Positions 1 through 5,295 of a DNA stretch of 8,140 nucleotides are shown one piece after another. Source of the DNA: Candidatus Rifleibacteriota bacterium (GTDB taxonomy: Bacteria > Muiribacteriota > Ozemobacteria > Ozemobacterales > Ozemobacteraceae); assembly GCA_028691595.1 (NCBI GenBank), contig JAQUZA010000126.1, positions 1 through 8,140 on the forward strand, in the 5' to 3' direction. The stretch's first letter is position 1. Every line of letters starts with the position of its first letter. The notes beneath the pieces are model-generated. The model was given only the letters and a program-made list of their open reading frames with translations. It was not told where the DNA came from and made no database searches. A program made the translations under genes and the position numbers.

Positions 1-48
1 GCTGATAATGCTGGAAGTATTGTTCGATTTGTTATTCATTGTCTTGGC

Positions 49-59
49 CTCATTTTTCG
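49..59 (-). repeat. Shared element downstream of TA operon 1 (copy A)
   Basis: On the plus strand GGCCTCATTTTTCG occupies 46-59. The same 14-mer recurs at 2157-2170 after the mazF stop, and its core CTCATTTTT recurs on the other strand after the XRE antitoxin. In this copy 25 bases separate the core from the PIN toxin stop. A looser match (GCA, then TTGTT) continues toward the stop codon in both long copies. Function unknown. Confidence 0.55.
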
Positions 60-82
60 CATCGTGCGCACTTGTTATCTGA

Positions 83-502
83 TCATTTTTTTTCAATTAT
101 TCTTAAAAATTCTTCTGCATCTAGAACTTTGAATTTATCATGCTTAAAGTCTTTTTTATTACGGGTTATCAGGAAATCTACCCTGTTTTCTTCGGCAATT
201 GAGCTATGTATATCGTCTTCGAAGTCCTTGAACTTGTTTGAAACTGCTTCTTTGAGATTCTTTATAGAAATGCCGGGCACCGAAAAGATCTGCAAACTGT
301 CAATGATGAATTCATCAGCAATTTTTTTGTTCAATTCTTTTGAGATTACATAATAGGTATTGGCCAATGTAAGAGGCGAAACCAGGCCAAGAATTTTCTT
401 TGTTTCGATCAATTCAACGACTTTTGCGGAATACGAAGAAACTGGCTCTCTATCGAGGAGACAATCAAGTAATATATTGCAATCAATGTATGCCTTGATC
501 AT
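83..502 (-). CDS. PIN-domain toxin of a type II toxin-antitoxin pair (VapC-like)
   Basis: The 139-residue protein has the acidic pattern of a PIN-domain ribonuclease. Near the N-terminus is YIDCNILLD (D7, N9). Around residues 94-97 is FEDD, and residues 107-119 read RVDFLITRNKKDF, which matches the PIN_3-type end (D109, T113, R114, N115, D118). PIN toxins of this kind use Mg2+ to cut RNA, often tRNA or rRNA; the target here cannot be told. The ATG at 502 overlaps the TGA of the upstream antitoxin as ATGA, and I see no strong ribosome site of its own. Translation is therefore probably coupled to the antitoxin, which keeps the toxin low. Length is normal and the acidic residues are present, so it looks intact. 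Family is confident; calling it VapC rather than another PIN subgroup is less so. Confidence 0.88.
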   Translation of the reverse strand: MIKAYIDCNILLDCLLDREPVSSYSAKVVELIETKKILGLVSPLTLANTYYVISKELNKKIADEFIIDSLQIFSVPGISIKNLKEAVSNKFKDFEDDIHSSIAEENRVDFLITRNKKDFKHDKFKVLDAEEFLRIIEKK

Positions 503-753
503 GACAGGTGCTTATCTCTCAGGTAACTTAATTTTTGGGTGTCTGCATCAAAATCTGTGCTGCTTATTATGCCTTTATACTTTTTTGCGATTGCCGAACG
601 AATTTCTGATTCTGAATCACCGCAACTTCTCATTAGAAATGATTTATACAATTCTTCGGTAAGCGTACTGAGAGATTTTTGCTGTTTTGAAGCGTAAATT
701 TTAATTCGTTCAATTATTTCTTTATCAAGTCTTAGAGTTAGTTTTGTATCCAT
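499..753 (-). CDS. Ribbon-helix-helix antitoxin paired with the PIN toxin
   Basis: This 84-residue protein begins with a beta strand and two helices typical of ribbon-helix-helix DNA binding (residues about 4-44: KLTLRLDKEIIERIKIYA, then SLSTLTEELYKSFL). It resembles the DUF6364-type antitoxins that accompany PIN toxins. The C-terminal 40 residues are charged and probably wrap the toxin. A GAGG ribosome site lies six bases before the ATG. The gene precedes the toxin and overlaps it by four bases. Its promoter contains a 7-bp inverted repeat (766-792) that overlaps the -10 box, so self-repression by the antitoxin or the complex is likely. Antitoxin role follows from fold and position; no test of toxicity is implied. 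Confidence 0.85.
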   Translation of the reverse strand: MDTKLTLRLDKEIIERIKIYASKQQKSLSTLTEELYKSFLMRSCGDSESEIRSAIAKKYKGIISSTDFDADTQKLSYLRDKHLS

Positions 754-765
754 ATCAACCTCGCT

Positions 766-810
766 TGACGTAACTATTATAATAATACGTCAGGCTGCAT
801 GGTTGGTCAA
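766..810 (-). promoter_or_regulatory. Promoter and operator of the RHH/PIN toxin-antitoxin operon
   Basis: On the minus strand TTGACC (810-805), 17 bases, then TATTAT (787-782) form a good sigma70 promoter. The perfect inverted repeat TGACGTA / TACGTCA (766-772 and 786-792, 13-base spacer) covers the -10 box and the start region, where a bound antitoxin would block transcription. Start of transcription is expected near 775, giving a leader of about 20 bases with the GAGG ribosome site. Confidence 0.7.
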
Positions 811-940
811 GTTCGATTCAGTTTTTTGCAGAAATAGTGCAAAGTCCAAGTGTCACATCATTGCTGGAAAATTTCATGCTGCAATTCGCTTAGACACATC
901 CTGTGGCAAATTTCTCGGGTTTTGTTTGCTTGTCTTCTTT

Positions 941-967
941 AATCGTTTGTATGTGAACGATTGTTCA
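941..967. repeat. Nested small inverted repeats upstream of the membrane-protein promoter
   Basis: AATCGTT (941-947) and AACGATT (956-962) form a 7-bp stem with an 8-base loop. Overlapping it, TGAAC and GTTCA (954-958 and 963-967) flank GATT. They lie 20-45 bases upstream of the TTGACA at 988. They could be an operator or a weak hairpin; I see no other gene in 793-1022. Confidence 0.35.
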
Positions 968-987
968 TCCGTTTTGCCTGAAGCTAT

Positions 988-1016
988 TTGACAAATGTGA
1001 GCTCTAACCTTACTCT
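988..1016 (+). promoter_or_regulatory. Promoter of the 1023 gene with an operator-like TGACAAATGTGA site
   Basis: TTGACA (988-993), 17 bases, then TACTCT (1011-1016) make a promoter with a perfect -35 and a poor -10. The -35 is inside TGACAAATGTGA (989-1000). This differs at one base from the reverse complement (TGACAAATGTCA) of the palindrome found twice between the HTH regulator and the vWA gene. AGCTCTAA follows at 1000-1007, and the same 8-mer follows the palindrome at 5231-5238. The expected transcription start falls on or next to the ATG at 1023, so the message may be leaderless. Confidence 0.5.
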
Positions 1017-1022
1017 TGCCCT

Positions 1023-2108
1023 ATGGAATCTCATGAACTTGTAATCGAAAAGAAAACCATTATTGGTTATGAAGGCGAAGCAGAGATAAAAACCAGATTT
1101 GATGGCAATCTAAAACTGGTTGAGCAGACGGTGCAATCCGGGGGTAGCCTGCTGGGTAAAGTTCTACGAAAAATAGCAGGCAACAATAGTAAAATCGCTT
1201 TTAACGATATAGATTGTCTGGTGATATATCGTGCGCGCGAAAAGCAATCTGCCAGGCATGGCATGGATTTATACCGCCTGTCTTTATTTACAACCTTAAA
1301 AGAATACATTGTCGATGAGGTAAAAGCCGATTACCCGGTCAAGTTGCGTGGTGTAGCAGAAAAGGTCGCAAAAATGGTAGGGAGACCGCTTTATCTGACC
1401 CTGCAACGTAAAGTTTTAAACGTCAGAAGTGTAAAAAATGAAGCAATCGGCCGTGAACCTGATGAATTAGATCTACCTTTTTACGAGCTGGTGTACCGAC
1501 ATAAAAATCTGCAGCAGGCACAGTATAAAAAGGGCTGCAAAATTGAAATCACTGAAAACGACGATGGAATTAAAATCTGTTTCAAAACTCCCAAAATTCT
1601 TTCAGAAGGTCTGGATTTTCGCCTCTATCTGAAATTTGGTTTGCCGGTCACCGTGGTGATTACTTTTCTGATAATGCTTTATGAACTTATTATCAACGGG
1701 ATATCTCTGTCAGACCTGATTCAATTGCCTATTGCTGCGATGGCAACTTCTAACATCGTTTGTTTTGCTATCTATTTTGTTCTATTTTCGCTTTTCGGCT
1801 ACAATTCTGCAGAATTGCATATTGGTTTGCAGACGACCAGGTATCGAGAAGAGAGGGCCTCTGGCGAACCTTACGAAACGACAATGAAAACTTGCGATAT
1901 TGAAGAGGTGCTATCTGAAAAAAACGATTCTGTGCCCTTTTTTTATTATTATAAAGTGCATTTCGTTACTGAATCCAGAAATAAAAATGGAAAATCCAGT
2001 CAATTGCTGGCAATAAGCGATATGTTTCAGAACCAGAGAATTCTCTACGAAAACATCGAACTGGCTTTTTTCAGGTTACGTGATCGCATCAATTCGTTGC
2101 GACAGTAA
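1023..2108 (+). CDS. Unrecognised protein with two membrane segments
   Basis: I do not recognise a family for this 361-residue protein. It has a soluble N-terminal part of about 200 residues, rich in K, E and R with many short beta-like stretches. Two hydrophobic helices follow at about 205-225 (GLPVTVVITFLIMLYELII) and 236-258. A C-terminal part of about 100 residues contains FFYYYKVHFVTES (306-318). With two close helices, both large parts should lie on the same side, probably the cytoplasm. There is no signal peptide and no visible catalytic motif. An in-frame TAA at 1005-1007 limits the start to ATG 1023, which has no Shine-Dalgarno site. The gene stands alone between two minus-strand TA operons. 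Its promoter carries a near copy of the operator found at the vWA locus, so it may belong to that regulon. Codons are AT-rich, unlike the vWA operon. Confidence 0.8.
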   Translation: MESHELVIEKKTIIGYEGEAEIKTRFDGNLKLVEQTVQSGGSLLGKVLRKIAGNNSKIAFNDIDCLVIYRAREKQSARHGMDLYRLSLFTTLKEYIVDEVKADYPVKLRGVAEKVAKMVGRPLYLTLQRKVLNVRSVKNEAIGREPDELDLPFYELVYRHKNLQQAQYKKGCKIEITENDDGIKICFKTPKILSEGLDFRLYLKFGLPVTVVITFLIMLYELIINGISLSDLIQLPIAAMATSNIVCFAIYFVLFSLFGYNSAELHIGLQTTRYREERASGEPYETTMKTCDIEEVLSEKNDSVPFFYYYKVHFVTESRNKNGKSSQLLAISDMFQNQRILYENIELAFFRLRDRINSLRQ

Positions 2109-2156
2109 TTTTCTGTGACAGGCGATGCCCGGAAATTGCTGGCCTGGTCTTTTAAA

Positions 2157-2170
2157 GGCCTCATTTTTCG
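2157..2170 (-). repeat. Shared element downstream of mazEF (copy B)
   Basis: GGCCTCATTTTTCG on the plus strand is an exact repeat of 46-59. The core CTCATTTTT ends 28 bases from the mazF stop. As in copy A, a GTCTT lies just outside it (5 bases farther away here) and a GCATTTGTT-like stretch lies between it and the stop. See the finding on the three TA modules. Confidence 0.55.
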
Positions 2171-2196
2171 AGAGTATGCATTTGTTTTGGGGCTCT

Positions 2197-2535
2197 TTAT
2201 TTTGTCAGAATTGAGATAGCCAGGCTTTGTACTGCCTCAACCACGGTTGCCGGAATTTTAAAAATTAAATCTACGTTTCGCTCAGCCAGGTCAATGCATT
2301 TTAGCTGGTCGGAAAGAATTACACCTTTTACCTTAAATCCGTCTGGAATAGAAACTTCAAAAGGATACCCTTTGGCTTTAGATGTAATTGGACAGACTAT
2401 GGCCAAGCCAACTTTTTGATGATACTTTTGGGATGACAATATCAAACCCGGTCTTCGGCCAGCTTGTTCATGCCCCAATGAGGGATCAAAATCAATCCAA
2501 ACTACATCTCCACGATCTGGAATGGTTTTTGCCAT
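2197..2535 (-). CDS. mazF: MazF/PemK-family mRNA interferase toxin
   Basis: MazF toxins cut single-stranded RNA at short sites and stop growth when the antitoxin is lost. The 112-residue product carries the family hallmarks: PDRGDVVWIDFDPSLGHEQAG near the start (substrate-loop arginine and aspartates), RRPGLILS, CPITSKAKGYPFEV with the conserved threonine and serine, and the later ILSDQLKCIDLAERN block. It resembles E. coli MazF/ChpB closely enough by eye for a confident call. A longer reading from TTG 2544 exists, but the AGAGG ribosome site (2550-2546) would then touch the start codon. ATG 2535 sits ten bases from it, so I chose ATG. Two bases separate it from the mazE stop. It looks complete and active. 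Confidence 0.95.
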   Translation of the reverse strand: MAKTIPDRGDVVWIDFDPSLGHEQAGRRPGLILSSQKYHQKVGLAIVCPITSKAKGYPFEVSIPDGFKVKGVILSDQLKCIDLAERNVDLIFKIPATVVEAVQSLAISILTK

Positions 2536-2537
2536 TG

Positions 2538-2777
2538 TTACCAAACCTCTTTCCCGCGTGGTGGCCCGAAATCAACCAATTTATGTATGTTGTCTTTATT
2601 TACTTTTTCCAGGAGTTTATCAAAATCAACTTCTTCAGAGGTCGGCTCAACAACCAAAACTCCGTTTTTCAGGGAAATTTCCACTTCAGAATTGTTAGTC
2701 AGGTGGATCTCGTTTGCAAATGGTTTGGGGATTCGAATAGCCAGGCTATTACCCCACATTTGAACTTTGCCTTTCAT
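2538..2777 (-). CDS. mazE: MazE antitoxin
   Basis: MazE neutralises MazF and represses the operon. The 79-residue protein has an N-terminal AbrB/SpoVT-type swapped-hairpin DNA-binding domain (about 3-46), including WGNSLAIRIPKPF (8-20). Its acidic C-terminal tail, NIHKLVDFGPPRGKEVW (63-79), closely matches the E. coli MazE segment that fills the MazF active site. The ribosome site AAGGGAG (2790-2784) is six bases before the ATG. It is the first gene of the operon. The promoter just upstream contains a 10-bp imperfect inverted repeat over the -10 box, the expected target of MazE. Intact by length and motifs. Confidence 0.95.
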   Translation of the reverse strand: MKGKVQMWGNSLAIRIPKPFANEIHLTNNSEVEISLKNGVLVVEPTSEEVDFDKLLEKVNKDNIHKLVDFGPPRGKEVW

Positions 2778-2788
2778 AATTAACTCCC

Positions 2789-2834
2789 TTTATGTATCTA
2801 CAATAATGATACGTAAAGAACGTCACTAAGTCAA
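2789..2834 (-). promoter_or_regulatory. mazEF promoter and operator
   Basis: On the minus strand TTGACT (2834-2829), 17 bases, TATCAT (2811-2806). The inverted repeat TTTATGTATC / GATACGTAAA (2789-2798 and 2808-2817, 9 of 10 pairs, 9-base spacer) covers the -10 and transcription start. The plan is the same as at the first TA operon, though the operator sequence differs. Confidence 0.7.
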
Positions 2835-2838
2835 GGTT

Positions 2839-3039
2839 TCATCCCAGCGCTTCTCCAGGCTCATATTCGGATGCATCTATTATTAAGTTGGTGTTGGTTA
2901 TAAAAACTCCCTTTGCATCCGGCGACAAAACTCCCACCGCTGACGAGAGTTCTCCGTTTTTATGGTATTGCAGAAGCTCCAGACCTTGTTGATAATGCCG
3001 GAAGAGATTCTGCATCTCGAATAACATCTTTAAGACCAT
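2839..3039 (-). CDS. Small hypothetical protein upstream of mazEF, possibly frameshifted
   Basis: The 66-residue reading frame has no family I know. Its C-terminal half (HKNGELSSAVGVL, then GVFITNTNLIIDASEYEPGE) looks protein-like. The signals upstream are good: TTGGCA (3099-3094), 17 bases, TAGAAT (3076-3071), and a GAGGAG ribosome site (3057-3052). That site is 8 bases from an ATG at 3043 in another frame (27 codons, to 2960; MHGLKDVIRDAESL...), but 12 bases from the ATG of this frame. So either this frame starts at the second ATG, or a short peptide is made, or a frameshift near 3000 has split one gene. It ends just upstream of the mazEF -35 box and runs the same way, so read-through into mazEF is possible. 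Confidence 0.4.
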   Translation of the reverse strand: MVLKMLFEMQNLFRHYQQGLELLQYHKNGELSSAVGVLSPDAKGVFITNTNLIIDASEYEPGEALG

Positions 3040-3070
3040 GCATGCTTAGTTCTCCTCATTCATCTTTTTC

Positions 3071-3099
3071 ATTCTATCAGATTGAAATCCGTCTGCCAA
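3071..3099 (-). promoter_or_regulatory. Promoter for the small minus-strand gene
   Basis: TTGGCA (3099-3094), 17 bases, TAGAAT (3076-3071) on the minus strand, followed by GAGGAG and ATG 3043. It is back to back with the plus-strand promoter of the next TA pair, with about 20 bases between the two -35 boxes. Confidence 0.55.
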
Positions 3100-3119
3100 T
3101 TTGCCTCAAAAACTACGCT

Positions 3120-3148
3120 TTGACTTATTGAATTCAATAAGTTATTAT
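3120..3148 (+). promoter_or_regulatory. Promoter and perfect 20-bp operator of the toxin-first TA operon
   Basis: TTGACT (3120-3125), 17 bases, TATTAT (3143-3148). The spacer is filled by the perfect palindrome ACTTATTGAATTCAATAAGT (3123-3142), whose last base touches the -10 box. The XRE antitoxin encoded by this operon is the natural candidate to bind it. Transcription should start at 3155-3157, at the toxin ATG. Confidence 0.75.
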
Positions 3149-3156
3149 TATTAATA

Positions 3157-3429
3157 ATGTGGAAAATTGTTGAACATAAGAATTTATCCAAGACATGCAA
3201 AAAGCTTCCAGCTCAAGTTCTAAAAAAGTATGAGCTCTGGAAAGATCTTGTTTTTCGGCATGGGCCAGCTATTTTGCAGGATTTCCCGGGTTTTAACGAT
3301 GAAAAGTTATCCGGGATTCGTGATGGACAACGATCGTCAAGGCTCAATCTTCAATACCGGGTAATTTATGAAGTTGAGAATGAAACAGTGATTGTATATG
3401 TCCTTGAAATCAATCCACACAAATATTAG
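3157..3429 (+). CDS. RelE/HigB-like toxin
   Basis: The 90-residue protein fits the RelE/ParE fold, whose RNase members cut mRNA on the ribosome. It has an N-terminal helical part, then a core with KLSGIRDGQRSSRLNLQYRVIY (50-71) and a final strand ending in VLEINPHKY (82-90). Basic residues R55, R59, R62 and R68, together with H88 and the terminal Y90, are in the places where these toxins carry catalytic or RNA-contact residues. It comes before an XRE antitoxin, the higBA order. ATG 3157 is the only ATG or other usual start in frame, and the bases before it (TTATTATTAATA) hold no ribosome site. With a -10 box ending eight bases upstream, the message is probably leaderless. RelE-superfamily is sure; HigB versus another subgroup is not. 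Confidence 0.85.
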   Translation: MWKIVEHKNLSKTCKKLPAQVLKKYELWKDLVFRHGPAILQDFPGFNDEKLSGIRDGQRSSRLNLQYRVIYEVENETVIVYVLEINPHKY

Positions 3430-3437
3430 GGGGCGTT

Positions 3438-3707
3438 ATGAAAAAAAGTGACTTTTTGCCGGCAAGTCCTAAAATACATGTTTCAACCGGTGAAACAATC
3501 AAAATGTTACGTGAACTTAAATGCTGGACGCAAGAAGAATTAGCCAAAAGATCTGGTATTAATGCTAAAAACATAAGTATGCTTGAAAACGATAAAATTG
3601 AAATAGGAAAAAAAAGAGCTGAAAGTTTGGCGCAGGCTTTTGGTATTCATCCAGCTATAATTATGTTTCCTGAATATGAAGCAGAGTATATGCAGAAAGT
3701 GGCATGA
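3438..3707 (+). CDS. XRE-family antitoxin (HigA-like)
   Basis: An 89-residue protein with a helix-turn-helix of the Cro/C1 type at about 20-73: ETIKMLRELKCWTQEELAKR, then SGINAKNISMLENDKIEIGK, where the recognition helix is NAKNISMLE. It lies eight bases after the toxin stop and has its own strong AGGGGG ribosome site. The toxin lacks one, so the antitoxin should be translated in excess. The probable target is the perfect 20-bp palindrome in the shared promoter. Its C-terminal end is short, as in many HigA proteins. Antitoxin function is inferred from the pair. Confidence 0.87.
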   Translation: MKKSDFLPASPKIHVSTGETIKMLRELKCWTQEELAKRSGINAKNISMLENDKIEIGKKRAESLAQAFGIHPAIIMFPEYEAEYMQKVA

Positions 3708-3723
3708 ATGCCTGTTCTATTGC

Positions 3724-3732
3724 AAAAATGAG
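3724..3732 (+). repeat. Shared element downstream of the third TA operon (copy C)
   Basis: AAAAATGAG lies 16 bases after the antitoxin stop. It is the reverse complement of the CTCATTTTT core after TA operons 1 and 2, so all three have the same orientation relative to their operon. Confidence 0.45.
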
Positions 3733-3734
3733 AC

Positions 3735-3760
3735 ACTCGTTTGTAAAAACAACTACGAGT
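3735..3760. repeat. Imperfect inverted repeat before the resolvase stub (possible old res site)
   Basis: ACTCGT (3735-3740) pairs with ACGAGT (3755-3760), and inside this TTGT (3741-3744) pairs with ACAA (3749-3752), leaving CT unpaired. Farther out, TGAGA (3729-3733) matches TCTCA (3774-3778). Serine resolvases bind paired sites directly upstream of their gene, so this may be a remnant of such a site. It could also be the end-hairpin of the preceding operon. Confidence 0.35.
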
Positions 3761-3793
3761 CATTCCTGACACATCTCAAAGGGAGAGCCACAA

Positions 3794-3868
3794 ATGCAAG
3801 GTCAGAAAATCGGCTATTTCCGCATCAGCACCCTTGAGCAGAGCCCAGCCAGACGACTGGTTCCCTGA
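3794..3868 (+). pseudogene. N-terminal remnant of a serine recombinase (resolvase)
   Basis: After a good GGGAG ribosome site, ATG 3794 opens 24 codons and then a TGA. Residues 6-13 are IGYFRIST and residues 15-22 are EQSPARRL. This matches the first strand and turn of Tn3-type resolvases and DNA invertases (consensus near IGYIRVSTLDQNPERQL), including the catalytic serine at position 12. Full-length enzymes have about 180-200 residues; everything after the first helix is missing here. No continuation is visible in any frame. The stop overlaps the GAGG ribosome site of the next gene, so the deletion joins directly onto that gene. The remnant marks past insertion or recombination at this spot. 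Its signals could still drive translation into the 3878 gene. Confidence 0.8.
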
Positions 3869-3877
3869 GGATTTACA

Positions 3878-4453
3878 ATGTCTGAAACAAAATTTAAAAA
3901 AATCGCCCTAGCAGTTAAGTTAATTCTTAGCGCGGCCATCGCATTATTAACAGGTTTGCCTAACTTTTCCCCGGCACGCAGTGTTCCTGGTGGTGAATGC
4001 TATGAAACCTGCAGCAAACTTACATCACGAATCGGCAATTATAATGCGCAGATTTCGCCTGCTGACCAAAAAAATGCGCCGATGCACGTTTTTACCGAAA
4101 CCCCTGAGAACATTGCTTTCTTGAAAAATGAACCCTCGATTGATATCAGTTTGCAACATGGGCCCGACTGTGTCTATGGCACCATTGGCGACCTTGCAGA
4201 AGATGGTTTTGTCGTCTGTAGATATCATGGAACCTATAATGACAGCCCTGAGCTGAAGAATCGCGAGGCAACCTTTTTCCTGCCCGATAAAGGAATTGTT
4301 AAGGTGAAAGGATTGCCGAGCAAAAGTGAGTTTGCGAAGTCTTTTAGAAATGAACTGAGATTCTACGCCATTGTGATCGTAATTTTTGTCTTTATTGTGG
4401 TTTTCATTCTCTTTTCAGTTCTGCTGAAGTTCTTTTTCCCAAAGTATTCGTAA
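3878..4453 (+). CDS. Unknown protein anchored at both ends, extracytoplasmic middle
   Basis: I recognise no family in this 191-residue protein. Basic residues (KFKK) precede a hydrophobic helix at about 8-27. A polar segment of about 130 residues follows. A second, very hydrophobic helix comes at about 163-186, and the end is FFFPKYS. The middle part contains four cysteines in two groups (C41 and C45; C98 and C114) that could form disulphides, which suits a location outside the cytoplasm. No clear signal peptidase site is visible, so the first helix is probably an anchor. GAGGA (3867-3871) is the ribosome site, six bases before ATG. The gene directly follows the resolvase stub and ends convergent to the HTH gene. 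Codon use is intermediate. Confidence 0.75.
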   Translation: MSETKFKKIALAVKLILSAAIALLTGLPNFSPARSVPGGECYETCSKLTSRIGNYNAQISPADQKNAPMHVFTETPENIAFLKNEPSIDISLQHGPDCVYGTIGDLAEDGFVVCRYHGTYNDSPELKNREATFFLPDKGIVKVKGLPSKSEFAKSFRNELRFYAIVIVIFVFIVVFILFSVLLKFFFPKYS

Positions 4454-4539
4454 TTAAAACTCTGTAACATCAATTTCTTGTGAGCCATTCGGGGAATTTT
4501 TCTGTGCCTGTTTTGAGGTTTTCTATGCCTGCATGCTTC

Positions 4540-5196
4540 TCAATCTTCAACTGGTTCGAAGGCAGGAACCTCAATGCAATTACATGTTGGCGAAAGTTTT
4601 TCGTGGGCTTCTTTGCTTGAATAGAGGCATTTCCGGCAGACGACGAAGGTGCATGCTTTTCCATCGGCAAGGATGCCGGTGCAGTGCAGCAGTCGTGAAT
4701 TATCAGTGCAGTCGCAGATCGGGCATTTAAAACCTGGCATGGCTGCATTTCCTGAATCTGTTGCATTACTTCCGAAGCGTTTATGGAGTTCCTTGTAGAT
4801 CCCCCATGCGCTTATTGCCCCGCCAACTACCTTTCCAAGACCCGCGAGCAAACTGGTGCCTGCGATCGGGCTGATTCCATGGCTGACCAATGGGGTTATG
4901 CCTGAAGAGCCTGAAAACCATGGAGTTCCTGAAGAAGGGCTCTGATTTAGAATGTTTCTCAGAAGTTCGGGCCCGTCTGATTTTCCTGCGGCCTCTTTAA
5001 GAATCGCAGCAGATTCAGGTTCCCTGAGCAGTTCCAGAAGTTGTCTGACGCGCTTCTTTGGGCCGGCCTGCGGTTCAGAACTGCCGTTTTCCCAGCGGAT
5101 CACAGTGCGCGCTGACACGTCGAAAATCCGGGCGAAGGATTCCTGACTCAAACCTAGTTCTTCCCGGGCATTTTTGATTTCTTCGTGACTTTGCAT
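4540..5196 (-). CDS. XRE-type regulator with a C-terminal cysteine cluster (probable zinc domain)
   Basis: Numbering from ATG 5196, the 218-residue protein has three parts. Residues 2-58 are a helix-turn-helix of the MqsA/XRE type (IKNAREELGLSQESFARIFD, then VSARTVIRWENGSSEPQAG). Residues about 110-136 are a glycine/alanine-rich hydrophobic stretch (ISPIAGTSLLAGLGKVVGGA). Residues 158-207 hold nine cysteines and a histidine: CPICDC, then HC, C, CRKC and CNC, which looks like two metal sites. MqsA antitoxins have zinc and HTH domains in the opposite order, so this is a different build. A GTG at 5205 would extend it by three residues, but that codon lies inside the AGGTGA ribosome site, so ATG is preferred. 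It is divergent from the vWA gene and is the likely binder of the twin palindromes between them. The cysteines may sense metal, redox state or a partner. Confidence 0.82.
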   Translation of the reverse strand: MQSHEEIKNAREELGLSQESFARIFDVSARTVIRWENGSSEPQAGPKKRVRQLLELLREPESAAILKEAAGKSDGPELLRNILNQSPSSGTPWFSGSSGITPLVSHGISPIAGTSLLAGLGKVVGGAISAWGIYKELHKRFGSNATDSGNAAMPGFKCPICDCTDNSRLLHCTGILADGKACTFVVCRKCLYSSKEAHEKLSPTCNCIEVPAFEPVED

Positions 5197-5216
5197 CTTC
5201 TTCACCTGCCATTATG

Positions 5217-5228
5217 TGACATTTGTCA
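5217..5228. promoter_or_regulatory. Palindromic operator, copy 1
   Basis: TGACATTTGTCA is two perfect 5-bp arms around TT. It lies about 8-20 bases after the expected start of the HTH gene message and 21 bases before its ATG, a position that would block transcription or the ribosome site. AGCTCTAA follows at 5231-5238. Confidence 0.65.
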
Positions 5229-5242
5229 TAAGCTCTAATTCA

Positions 5243-5271
5243 ACAATACTCGAAAAGATTCATCAGGTCAA
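5243..5271 (-). promoter_or_regulatory. Promoter of the HTH/cysteine-cluster gene
   Basis: On the minus strand TTGACC (5271-5266), 17 bases, TATTGT (5248-5243). Transcription should start near 5236, giving a leader of about 40 bases that contains operator copy 1 and the AGGTGA ribosome site. Confidence 0.6.
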
Positions 5272-5295
5272 ACAAAGAAAACTTTTTGCCTTGAC

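Noticed and set aside
803..991. 62-codon plus-strand reading frame
   Set aside because: It begins inside the first TA promoter, has no ribosome site and no protein-like pattern.
2536..2544. TTG start giving three more residues to MazF
   Set aside because: The ribosome site would abut the start codon, and the ATG at 2535 has proper spacing.
2388..2783. 131-codon plus-strand reading frame
   Set aside because: It lies opposite mazEF, whose family motifs are unmistakable; it is an antisense shadow.
49..3760. Integron cassette array with attC sites after the TA modules
   Set aside because: No GTTRRRY/RYYYAAC pairs flank the genes, the operons face both directions and have their own promoters, and no integrase gene is visible.
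4470..4766. 98-codon minus-strand frame overlapping the end of the HTH gene
   Set aside because: It overlaps the cysteine-cluster codons of the real gene in another frame and has no start signals.
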